Below, piece by piece: positions 1 through 9,834 of a stretch of DNA of 64,000 bases (position 1 is its first letter; every line of letters starts with the position of its first letter). Under the pieces are notes generated by a model. That model searched no databases and had not been told where the DNA came from. It was given only the letters and a program-made list of their open reading frames with translations. Both the position numbers and the translations under genes were made by a program. Location of the stretch: contig QXEO01000734.1 in the NCBI GenBank assembly GCA_007115705.1, forward strand, positions 496,001 to 560,000. Direction: 5' to 3'. The DNA is from Dactylis glomerata (Eukaryota > Streptophyta > Magnoliopsida > Poales > Poaceae).

Positions 1-460
1 CTGGTGGCCGAGATGGACGGGGCCGCTGGGTGTGGCCTCGGGGTCGCCGGAGTCGCCCACTTCTTCCCTTCCATTCCTCCCGTCGGAAGCCCCCAGATCC
101 AGCCTCCAGATCCACCCGATGCCGCCGGCCTCCCCAGGTAAGCCCGCCCCTGCCGTCCTCTTCTCCAAGCCGAGCGCATCCCGTGTCGCTCTGGCTCCCG
201 ATCAAATCGAGCAAACGCGCCCTTCTCCTGCCAAATTTCGATCTTGCGCCTCACGGGCGTATTGGTTTTGCAGGAAGCGTGCTCCCAAGGAGGGTGACTC
301 CCACCACACCGCACCACACCAGCTCGCCGCGCCGCCCGCTACGACGAGATTCCGCGACTCCATCCCGCCCGCCGCCCCTGACCGCCGGAATCCCAAGCCG
401 ATCCACCAGCCCACCCGCCCGCCGGCGCGTAGGCTCCGCACTTCTATGCAGCTCAGGGCG
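1..460 (+). other. 5' leader of the small host gene, with a probable intron
   Basis: GC-rich sequence typical of a grass first exon. A consensus donor (AG/GTAAGC, GT at 138-139) and an acceptor (TTTTGCAG ending at 273) bound a possible 136 bp leader intron. The long open frames here, rich in Pro, Ser and Arg, look like open GC-rich leader rather than protein: removing the leader intron puts them out of frame with the ATG at 461. The promoter would lie before position 1. Confidence 0.5.
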
Positions 461-2726
461 ATGGGGTGCGTCCAGTCCATGGCGAAGCAAAGGCAGCACC
501 CGGCCGGCTACGAGGACCCCGTCCAGCTCACCTCCCAGACCGGATGTGAGCTCCCCTCCCCCTTCCTTTCCCCCCCCTTCCCACGCAAATCCAGCTTCGG
601 GTGATTGGGATTCTGGAAAATGGAATATGCTAGTAGGTGCTAACTAAGGATCCCGTAGATACTACTCGAGGCAGAACGAGTAATAATCTGACTAGTACAG
701 CTTACCGTATTATATTTCACACTACTACTAGTAGGTACTATGTGCTTTGATATGGTGTTCATGTGCCATGTGCTTGCCTCCTGGCTCGTGGATTTCTGAC
801 CTGGTAATAATCTGACTAGTACACCAAGGCTGCATTATCCGTGCTGCTCCTCATCTTCATGATCTGTGTTGTAGGTAGGTCACTTTTCTCCTCTACATGC
901 TTCTTGTATGCATCAAATATTTTGGAGCTGTTTATATCATGTTCAGTAAGTGTTATATTGGGCAATTGTAAGAATGAGGAGTAGTTTAATTGTGTTTCAT
1001 ACTTTGAGAATCTTCTAGTTGGTACAAGTGCTCTGCTTGGTACATTGTAAGAGGTCAGGAGCTGTTTATATCCTGTTCAGTAAGCTTGGGCAATTGTAAG
1101 AAGTGAGGAGCTGTTTATATCCGTGTAAGATGTGCTATTATCTAAGTGTCTCCATCCTTCTCCTTTAACTAGTGCTCTTTGTGCTGCTTGCTGTAGAGTA
1201 ATGTTAGTGCTGCTTGTTGTAGAGTCCAATCTAAATTGCATTGATAAAACAGTAATTAAGTTAATGTTTGCTGAAACTAGGTGCAAGCATTTGCTTCTTC
1301 TGATCCTTAGTGCTCACAATTTGCGGATGCTTTTGGGTTATGCTGCTAGCCGTTGCTTACTTGCTTAGTTTGTTTTATTATGTGGTCACTTGGTCAGGAA
1401 AAAGAATGTTGTAAACTCCTGATGTTGTATTAGTCTTCTAGAAATACTAGAGTAGTTCAAATAGGTAGGTTTATTTTGTTTCAATGCAGAGGTCATATAT
1501 AATTGCTGATTACCTTGCAGTATGTCTACAGTAAATTGTCTGGTTCTTTCTGTTATGATCGGATGTTTAAGTGTTTTGATGGTGCAAGTTCTGAGTGTAA
1601 GAATTCATTGCCAGATTATCTCTAATACAATCAGAGTTATATATAATTTTTTTTGCTGAGTGCAAGTTCTGAGTTACACGTGTGTTGCTGATCTGTTTCA
1701 CAGGTGTCTCTGTCTGAGATATGATTTGTTACTGAAGATGCTTACAACTATATGCTCACTTGTATCAATTATTAACTATGAAATTTATGTATGTTAAATT
1801 AATAGATATACTTGTGTTTGTAAATTGTATAGATAGCAATTAAACTAGGGAGGACAAACTGTGTATAACTTGATATACTTAAGTTTGTCTTCCTTCCATT
1901 CATATACTTTGGTTGTTGATTAATTGTGTTAATGTGCGTTCCTGAGTCTCCCAGGAACTAGTTAGTGGGTCCTGTGCAGTTATGCTTCTGCTTTTAATAG
2001 GTCTCAAATTTTCTGTTTGGCAAAGAAAGGAACAGATTAACTGAAACATGATGCTTATTTCAAGCTTTTGTTTATTTGCAGACGTGAAGGGAGACATGAT
2101 GCCTACCCATGTGCTGAAACGCATCAACCACGGCCATGGCAATGCAGCGGTGCTTTCTTCTCCAGATTAGATAAGTGTTTGGTTTAACCTGTTCTCTTTA
2201 CATGTTTCTATGACATTCTTCTTTGATTGTGGCTTATTTATATGTTTTGAAGTGACTATGATTAAGTTCGGCCATTGTATGATTCCAGTCAAATAGTGAT
2301 AGAATGAACAATATCGAGTTGTAAGCACAATGGTACTATTAAAAGTAGCGTGTTATCTTTAAATCTGTGAGTATCTGTGTTGATCAATATCTTGAAATTC
2401 TATACATAGGATTTTTGCGACAGTATACCTGGACATGGTGTAGGCTTGTGTTTAGTAATCCATGTTATATCTCTCACTCATTCAAACTGGGCGCGTAATG
2501 CAACAAACTGTTCAGCTATATATTAAACTAAAATCAAATAAAAATGAGTGTTACATTGTGTTGGTACTAACCAAATTAACCTACAATCTGGAGGTAAGTT
2601 AGATTCTTCTTTACTAAGTATTTTTAGCAGAAAGAGTTGATGTTTTGCCATATAAGCTTGCTGACATGATGCGTACTCTGGATTTGGCAGGTTGCTAAGG
2701 CGTTGGTGGAGGGGGAGTGGTCATGA
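461..2726 (+). CDS. Small host gene, three coding exons, 62-residue protein of unknown function
   Basis: Coding exons are 461-545, 2082-2149 and 2691-2726 (189 nt, 62 codons plus TGA at 2724). The junctions fit plant consensus: donor GTGAGC after 545, acceptor TTTGCAG before 2082, donor GTGCTT after 2149, acceptor TTGGCAG before 2691. The frame stays open across all three. The protein starts MGCVQS, which fits an N-myristoylation motif (Gly2, Ser6) with a possible palmitoylated Cys3. It continues with a polar stretch (QHPAGYEDPVQL), a His/Gly-rich part (KRINHGHG) and ends in ALVEGEWS. It has no membrane segment or domain I recognise. An in-frame ATG at 446 would mask Gly2, so the start at 461 is a choice. 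Introns 546-2081 and 2150-2690 show no other gene. This is the only convincing host gene in the window, and its function is unknown. Confidence 0.6.
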
Positions 2727-2990
2727 TGATGCAGTAGCAAGAAGACATCCTGTAGGTTGCGAGGCGATTTTGGCTGGCTGGATCATTACTTTGGCTATGT
2801 TGCCTGTTGTAGGAGTAGGATATATAGTCGTTCAGTGGGTTAATATTATTGTGGCGTTGATGTTGTATGTTGCCTGATGTTGTATGCATCTGATTTGTGG
2901 AAATACTGTAATAGGCTCTTATTAAAAGAATTTCATTTATTTATCTGTTTTGATCAAATTATCTGGTGCTTAATTATTGTCAACTTGTTG
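2727..2990 (+). other. Probable 3' UTR and downstream flank of the host gene
   Basis: AT-rich sequence after the TGA at 2724, with a polyadenylation-like stretch near 2915-2935. The open frames on both strands here are short and show no family resemblance. Confidence 0.4.
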
Positions 2991-3568
2991 GAATACAAAA
3001 CCTGGCAAGTGGGACCTGACCAGTGGGACCAGTATGATAATACGAACTGACAAGTGGGACCAGTGCGAGAATTGACAGGTGGGACCAGCCCAGTAAAAAA
3101 TTAACTGTAGAAAATAGAAAAAGGATGTAAAAAAGCTATACAGCGCAATAGAGATATTGACCAAAACAAGGCCAAGGCCCAGGGAAAAAAGGCTAGACTT
3201 ATTTGGCTTGGCCCATATAGATCACTGAAATAAATTGGGCTGATTTCGATTTACATGTCTGCCACGTGTACGCCACCTGTATTCCACGTCGGATTGCTGA
3301 TGTGGCCTCCTGCCACGCGTATGCCATGTCGGATTGCTGATGTGGCCTCCCCAATTTGCCCATGACGATATTATATCGTCATAAGCATTATGATGGTTCA
3401 ATATTGTCATAGACGGTTATGACGATCTTAGTGAATTCGTCATGTTCGATCATCAACGACGCCCCGTTTTTGACGATCATTTTTTCGTCATAAAATCGTC
3501 ATAGATCAACCATTATGATGATCTAGTGATGAATTTTGAGCGTCAGTAGTCAACACATTTCTTGTAGT
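2990..3568. mobile_element. CACTA transposon end fragment
   Basis: The stretch ends with CATTTCTTGTAGTG, the inverse of a CACTACAAGAAA-type CACTA terminus. Before it lie repeated subterminal-like motifs: AAGTGGGACC variants at about 3005-3090, two copies of a GATTGCTGATGTGGCCTCC block (about 3292-3350), and many TGACGAT/ATCGTCA words at 3360-3540. No matching CACTACAAGAAA start is visible upstream, so the left boundary is approximate. It directly abuts truncated Gypsy sequence at 3569, so the two junctions may share one deletion. Confidence 0.6.
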
Positions 3569-3579
3569 GCAAGGGGGCC

Positions 3580-4242
3580 ATGCTCAATGAGCACCCGGAT
3601 GGAGAGCTACGGTGGCTTATCAGGGCGAGTTGCCGTGGCAAGAAGGGAGATCTAAGTTCTCCAAGGATCAAGTTTGAGCTTGTGGAGAACACTTGGGCCG
3701 ATGGTTTGGTAAGAGGTATGCAGGAGATGCATGCCCGCTTGTGCGGACTGCATGTGGAGGAGGTCCAGGGGGAGCACTTTAGGAACTTTGCTCGGCGTGA
3801 TGCGGAAGGGCGTCCCGCAAACATGCCAGGGCAAAATGAGCCGAGTACCTATATCGATCACATGGACTTATTGTTGTACTCCACTCAGCAGGAGGCAGAT
3901 CGTGCCCGTACCAAGGCCAACCTTGAGCACTTCGCACTTGTAGAGGCGAGAAGCACTATCAGGATCCTTGCTCGGGATCGCAAGAGCCTTCGTCGCCAGC
4001 GCGATGAGAGAGATCAGACCATTGAGGAGTTGAAGGCCAATGTGGCTGAGCTGACTGAGTACATTGAGGATCTAGAGAGCCACCTCGGTGAGGAGGAAGG
4101 CATTGACCTCCGCAAGGAGGATAATGCCCTCGTGAGTGACGAGGATGACTTCATGGAGGACCTTGATGATCAGGAAAATGATGAGGATGCGGGATTCATT
4201 GAGGATGATGAGGAGGAAGACCCCGAGGAGCCCGATGTTTAG
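3580..4242 (+). CDS. Gypsy-associated upstream ORF, coiled-coil acidic protein (5'-truncated)
   Basis: A 220-codon open frame ahead of gag-pol on the same strand. The first half has no domain I recognise. Residues about 105-170 are rich in Arg, Glu and Leu with heptad-like spacing, suggesting a coiled coil, and the last 45 residues are strongly acidic (Asp/Glu runs). The frame is open back to the CACTA junction at 3568, so the ATG at 3580 may be internal and the true N terminus lost. Some plant Gypsy elements carry extra ORFs of unknown role; a structural or RNA-binding accessory function is only a guess. Confidence 0.6.
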   Translation: MLNEHPDGELRWLIRASCRGKKGDLSSPRIKFELVENTWADGLVRGMQEMHARLCGLHVEEVQGEHFRNFARRDAEGRPANMPGQNEPSTYIDHMDLLLYSTQQEADRARTKANLEHFALVEARSTIRILARDRKSLRRQRDERDQTIEELKANVAELTEYIEDLESHLGEEEGIDLRKEDNALVSDEDDFMEDLDDQENDEDAGFIEDDEEEDPEEPDV

Positions 4243-4489
4243 ACTGGAGATCCCCGTGTTATCTAGTTATGAGTTTACTTTAAGTCACTTCGTGTAGGTG
4301 TGAGTTGTATCCCCTCTCTAGTAGACGAGTCGCAATGGTTTGATGTAAACCATTTGTAATGTGTGAACTCGTATGTGTGGTATGTTTGATGTTTGTTGAA
4401 TGAAATATGAATTTGGCCCTTAAGGCCTTAGTAAGACAAAATTGCATCATCCATGTTACATTTAAATCTTAGTAATTAGTTGTTCCCTC

Positions 4490-7252
4490 TTGTCTTACAC
4501 ACATTATCTTCAGATGCCGCGAGTACCCCCACCCCCGAACCCGGAAGTGGCACAACTGCTAAGGTTGATCATGGAAGACCGGGAAGCAGCCCGAGCTGAG
4601 CGCCAAGCTAACTTGGCCACTCTTCAGCAGCTAACCCAGATGGCAATGAACCACAACAATGGAAATGGAAATGGCCATGGTGAAGGAGATAACAATGGCC
4701 ATGGTGATCACCGATCCAAGTTAAGGAGTTTCCAAAACACCAACCCACCTATGTTCACTAAGTCTGAAGAACCCTTAGATGCGGATGACTGGCTTCACAC
4801 TATGGAGAACAATTTGGCAGTCGCCGAAGTTGGCGAAAATGAGAAGGTCTTGTACACCACCCACTATCTTGCTGGAGCCGCAAGAGCTTGGTGGGATAGC
4901 ACTCGTGCAATGCAAGCCCAAGGGTATGTGATGCCTTGGGAGGAGTTCAAGAGCAAGTTTAGCAAAGCCCATGTTCCTTTCGGATTGGTTAAAAGGATGA
5001 GAGATGAGTTCAGAAATCTGAAGCAAGGTTCCCTATCGGTGGTTGACTACCGTGACAAGTTCCTTACCTTGTCTAGGTATGCCCCAGATGACACCAACAC
5101 AAATGAGAAGAAGCAAGAGAGGTTTCTGAATGGACTTCATGATGAGATGCAATGTGTCTTGGTCAGCATTCCCTTTGCAGACCTGGAGTCCTTGGTGGAC
5201 TCTGCCATTCAGATGGAAGGCAAACTCAAGCAAGCTGCGGAGAACCGCAAGCGCCGTCTGATGTATCAAGGCAACTCAAGCAACTCGCAGAAGCCAAGGG
5301 GAAATCCACCTATGGGTTTTGCCCCTAGACCTATGAGGCCATCTGCACCTGCTCCACGTCCCAACTTCCCCAACCGTCCGACCGGCAACAACTTTAACCG
5401 TGCACCTCCAAGACCTAATGGCAACAACTTCAACCCCAATACTCCTAGGCCAAATGGCGCACCTGCGCTGCCCAAGTCTGGTGACAAGTCGGGTGTTACC
5501 TGTTATGAGTGCAGACTCAAAGGGCACTACTCCAATGAGTGCCCGAAGAAGCTGAATGATGCATCCAAGACCCCTGCTCCTGCTCAGCAACAACGCCATG
5601 TTGGAAATGGCAAGAATTATCCACCAAGGAACCAGCCTCACCCTCGAGGCCGTCTGAACCACATGAATGTTGAAGAAGCTCAGGAAGCAACCGACGTTGT
5701 GCTTGTTCTGTTCCCTGTTAATTCCGTTCCTGCAAGAGTTCTGTTTGATTCTGGAGCTTCACACTCGTTTGTTACTAAGTTATTTGTTGATAAAAGTGGA
5801 CTTCAACCAACCCCCATGAAACATGCCATGTTAGTACAAATACCTGGGTCAACAACGAGGGCTGAGTGGAACTGTTTGGCAGTTCCCATAGAAATTCATG
5901 GAATAGCTTTCTTAGCCAATTTGATAGTGTTGGGAACTAAAGGTTTGGAAGTAGTTCTTGGTATGAATTGGATGTCTTCCCATCAAGGAGTGATAGATTG
6001 TGCCAAGAAGACCATCACCATGAAGAGTAGCACGGGAATTGTAGTAAGGCATGTGTTCGTAAAACCACGCCAAACCACCAGATGTCATAAGAGTATCTCA
6101 GGACTAACTCTAGAGCAAGTTCCCATCGTCTGTGAATACCCGGATGTTTTTCCCGATGAGCTACCCGGAATGCCACTAGATCGGGATATTGAGTTTGTCA
6201 TTGAGCTTATCCCCGGAACTGGATCTATAGCCCAACGACCCTATCATATGAACCCAGCTGAACTAGTGGAGTTAAAGAAGCAATTGGATGACCTTTTGAG
6301 TAAGGGATTGATTCAGCCAAGTTCATCTGCTTGGAGATCACCCGTCTTGTTTGTGGATAAAAGTGACGGTTCCAGCCGACTGTGCACTGATTACCGCAAG
6401 ATAAATGATGTGACCATCAAGAATAAGTATCCTCTCCCAAAGATAGATGATCTGTTTGACCAATTGACTGGAGCTCAAGTCTTCTCAAAGATAGACCTTA
6501 GAACTGGATACCATCAACTGAAGATCCGTGCAACCGATATACCCAAAACAGCCTTCACTACCCGATACGGATTGTATGAGTACACCGTAATGTCCTTTGG
6601 ATTAACCAATGCCCCTGCCTATTTCATGAATCTCATGAATAAGGTTTTCATGGAGTTTTTGAATAAGTTTGTTGTTGTCTTCATTGATGACATTCTTATC
6701 TACTCCAAGTCTGAAGAAGAGCATGCAACCCATTTGAGATTAATCTTAGAGACTCTGAGAGAGCATCAGCTATATGCCAAGTTCAGTAAGTGTGAGTTTT
6801 GGTTGAAGGAAGTTGGATTCTTAGGCCATGTATTATCAGCTGGAGGAATATCAGTAGACCCAAAGAAGATCAAATCAGTCATGGAATTGGAAGCCCCTAC
6901 CACTCAAACTGAAGTTAGAGGTTTTCTCGGATTAGCAGGATATTACCGCAAATTTGTTGAAGGGTTTTCAAGCATTGCCAGACCCATGACCCAATTGTTG
7001 AAGAAGGACAAGAAGTTTGAATGGACCCCTAAGTGTGAAGAAAGTTTTCAGGAGCTCAAGAAGCGATTGGTAACCGCCCCCGTCCTAACCATGCCCGATA
7101 TCACCACGAACTTTGATGTCTATTGCGATGCTTCCAAACTTGGACTTGGTTGTGTATTAATGCAAGAAGGCAAGGTCATAGCTTACCTCTCCCGGCAGCT
7201 TCGACCTCATGAAGAAAACTATCCAACCCATGATCTGGAGTTAGCAGCCGTA
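4490..7252 (+). pseudogene. Gypsy gag-pol, 5' part (gag, protease, reverse transcriptase, start of RNase H)
   Basis: About 920 codons run open to the CACTA insertion. The likely start is the ATG at 4514 (MPRVPPPP), directly after an acceptor-like CTTCAG; an in-frame ATG at 4490 also exists. The gag domain carries a zinc knuckle CYECRLKGHYSNEC (residues about 338-351 counted from 4490). The aspartic protease motif FDSGASH lies near residue 420. Reverse transcriptase has LRTGYHQ, MSFGLTNAPA and the catalytic FIDD near 733. RNase H begins with VYCDAS near 877. The reading frame is cut at 7252/7253 by CACTA element 1; its sequence resumes at 17780. No stop or frameshift is seen before the insertion, so this part was intact when the transposon landed. 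Confidence 0.9.
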
Positions 7253-7740
7253 CACTAGTGGGAAAAGGCTTATAGATAGATATTTTATCAGTGGAGCATA
7301 TTTTTCAATATGCTCCACTAGTATTTACTAGTGGCGCATTTTGTAATATGCTCCACTGATAAAAACATTACTAGTGGCGCATTACTTCCAAAATGCGCCA
7401 CCAATAATACTGTGGGACCCACCAGGAGGGTCGTCGACAAAATATCTTGACTTATCAATGGCGCATATTGCAAATGCGCCACACATATTTGATCCATTAG
7501 TGGCGCATATAGTGAATAATGCGCCACCAATAAGTCTGTGGGACCCAGCTGGGCCCCACTGGCCTGACCCTGCCAGAGTTATGCGTGGCGCATATGGCAA
7601 TATGCGCCACTGATAAATAAAATATCAGTGGCGCATATTTCCATATGCGCCACGCATAACTGGTGGGCCCACACCTCTGAAAAGGTGGCAGCCTTATTGG
7701 TGGCGCATTTTTTTCAATATGCGCCACTGATAAGGTAGGC
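7253..7740. repeat. Left terminal inverted repeat and subterminal repeat array of CACTA 1
   Basis: At least eight copies of TGGCGCATAT or its inverse ATATGCGCCA, mostly paired head to head so that each pair can fold into a hairpin. By family analogy these are binding sites for the transposon-encoded protein. The same word recurs at 9345-9385 and 17520-17760. Confidence 0.85.
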
Positions 7741-8283
7741 CAGATCTATAAGTTGGCAGCCCCACCACCACCATTTCATTCTTCTTCATCCAACACCAAA
7801 CTAGATCTAGGTCGTCCTGCTCCTCCCCACCACCTCAATTTCTCCATTCTTGTCTCCATTCTTGGTTTTTAAACCTACTTTGCTCCATAGTTTTGAGAGG
7901 GGATGCCTCTCTAAGTTGTAGATCTACTAAACCAACTAGGTGAGTTGTTTGAGGACATGCATGTGTGGATGTTTTGTGTGGCCGGTGGACGTCTCGCGTG
8001 CGGTGTACACGCATGCATGCATGCTTGTGTGTGGTGCATGAATGTTTACAGGTGACGAAGAAGCAAGAGCATATTGCTTGCTATGGTGTGGTGGATGTTT
8101 GCCGAAATGTTGATTAACTTCCGTTTCGACAAATTTTTGCACTACCCATACGTCCTATTTTTAGGAGAGGTCATGTCGAATTTTTCTGGCGACCATGCAT
8201 GCATGCATATGTGTGTGTGTGTGTGTGTGAGTGCATGATGATGTGTGATTCATAAGGTACTCTCTTTTCTCTATACCACGCAG
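7741..8283 (+). promoter_or_regulatory. Core promoter, leader exon and leader intron of CACTA 1 ORF1
   Basis: A TATA-like TCTATAAG sits near 7746, directly after the subterminal array. A pyrimidine-rich leader ends at a donor CTAG/GTGAGT (GT at 7940), and the acceptor is CGCAG at 8279-8283, seven bases before the transposase ATG. The intron holds a (TG)n tract at about 8211-8229, and the block CCGAAATGTTGATT at about 8102, which recurs upstream of ORF2. Confidence 0.55.
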
Positions 8284-8289
8284 ACAACC

Positions 8290-9333
8290 ATGGTCAGACA
8301 CATGAGCGAAGGTCAAGTGGCTAGATACAAGGAACGCGCGGTGGCCGACATGAGGATGAACAAGAGGACCCACATAAGATGTCCGTGTCGAAAATGCAAA
8401 CTCGGGAGCTTACTTGACCCTGATTCCACAGACCTGGAGAGTCACCTGCTCACGCGTGGTTTCATGCCCGGCTATGATTCTGAAGATGACGAGGACGTCA
8501 ACAATGGTGTTTCTGAAGACGAGGGCGTACATGATGATGATCACGAAGGAGATGGCAGCGGCGGACATGATGATGATCCACACGAAGGAGATGGCGGCGA
8601 CGGACATGATGATGATCATCACGAAGGAGATGGCGGTGACGGATATGATGATGATGGAGAAGATGCGACGTCGACGGGCACACAGACACGACTAACCTCA
8701 GCCTTGCAGGACCCACATGTTCAGGAACTGCTCCTCAAGGAGACGAGCAATGCGAAAGCTGCTGCCAGAGAGAAAGCCAAGCTGGAGCAGATGGAGATTG
8801 ACGGGAAAACTCCGTTGTTTCCTGGGTGTCGACCCGAGGATACACGCTTGAGCGTCATGCTCAAGGCTCTAGAGATGAAGGCGGAAAGCAAATGGACCGA
8901 CGTAAGCTTCAATAAAAATATGAGATTCTGGCTAAAACGTCTTCCCAAGGGAAACACGTGTCCAACTAATATCGAGGAGGCCAAGAAAATCGTGTGCCCT
9001 CTGGACATGCCGTACGTTAAGTACCACGCCTGCATCAATGATTGCGCACTTTATCGGGATGAGTACGCGGAGAGAACCACATGTCCGGTGTGCGGCCAAG
9101 GACGATACAAGATAGGGAACAAGAAAGTACCTCGGAAAGTGGTATGGTACTTCCCTATCACTCCCCGTCTGCAGCGGTATTTCGTAGACCCTAAGGAAGC
9201 AAAGCTCATGCGATGGCACACGGATAGGAAGAAGACCGAAGATGATCCGCATAAGGGCAAGATCCTGACACACCCTTCGGACGCATATTGCGGTAAGCGA
9301 TTCTGTCAAACTGACAGCCTTTGCGGTATTTGA
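8290..9333 (+). pseudogene. CACTA 1 ORF1, truncated transposase (N-terminal part only)
   Basis: The start is the ATG at 8290 (ACAACCATGG, just after a splice acceptor). The first 70 residues match the N-terminal transposase-associated domain of plant CACTA proteins, with CPCRKCK and later HLLTRGF. A repeated acidic segment follows (HDDDxHEGDGGDG, three or four copies, about residues 85-130). Then comes the start of the tnp2 domain, with the zinc-binding-like CPVCGQGRYK and the basic WYFPITPRLQRYF. The frame ends after about 347 residues, just before the region that normally holds the first catalytic Asp (STDG in CACTA 2). The break lies next to an internal copy of the element's subterminal repeat. 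Catalytically dead as read. Confidence 0.85.
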
Positions 9334-9400
9334 CTAAGTGTCAAATATGCGTGGCGCATATTGCGCATAATGCGCCACGCATAGTTGACACTTAGCCACA
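9334..9400. repeat. Internal palindrome built from the CACTA 1 subterminal repeat
   Basis: CTAAGTGTCAA, GCGTGGCGCAT, a short loop, then ATGCGCCACGC and TTGACACTTAG form a near-perfect inverted repeat of roughly 26 bp per arm. Its core is the same GTGGCGCATAT word as the element ends, yet it lies 2 kb inside, exactly where the transposase is cut and just before a GC-rich island. Confidence 0.85.
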
Positions 9401-9419
9401 TAACGTTTTGGTCGGCCGA

Positions 9420-9834
9420 TCGATCTCCTTCTTCCCCTCTCATTTCCCCCGCGCCTAACCCTAGCCCTTGCTCGCTGCCGCAATCCTCGCCGTCGCTAGC
9501 CCTTGACCCTGCTGCCCCTCTCCAAGCCGTCGACCCTGCTGCCCCTCTCCAAGCCCTCGACCCTGCTGCCCCTCTCCAAGCCCTCGACGGCAAGCCGTGC
9601 CGCCTCTCCAAGCCGCTGATCCGCCGCAGAGCAGCGGCTGATCCAGATCAAGCGCCCGCCGAGGAGAAGGAGCTAGCGCCCGCCGAGGAGGAGGAGAAGC
9701 CGCTGGCGCTGACCACCTGCAGGAGGAGCCGGACCAGGAGGAGAAGTCGCCGGCGTCGACCACTCCATCGTCGCCAAGTACATCCTCCAGCCCTTCTGGT
9801 CGCGATTCGTCCACCTCTTCCCGCTCTGGTTCCC
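9420..9834 (+). pseudogene. Captured host exon: aminoalcoholphosphotransferase (AAPT) first-exon fragment with GC-rich leader
   Basis: Positions 9752-9834 read, in one frame, GVDHSIVAKYILQ then PFWSRFVHLFPLWFP, and end exactly at a strong donor (GTAAGC at 9835). This closely resembles the N-terminal region of plant aminoalcoholphosphotransferases (choline/ethanolamine phosphotransferases of the ER membrane) as I remember it. The start codon and the first roughly 20 residues of that protein are not recognisable. The GC-rich leader (9420-9750) contains a 21 bp direct repeat (CCCTGCTGCCCCTCTCCAAGC and variants, about 9506-9590). I see no second AAPT exon downstream. The fragment is on the same strand as the transposon genes and may serve as a leader exon for ORF2. 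Confidence 0.6.

Noticed and set aside
32..647. Two long Pro/Ser/Arg-rich open frames in the first 650 bases
   Set aside because: GC-rich leader composition keeps several frames open. A leader intron and the better-supported spliced frame from 461 explain the region.
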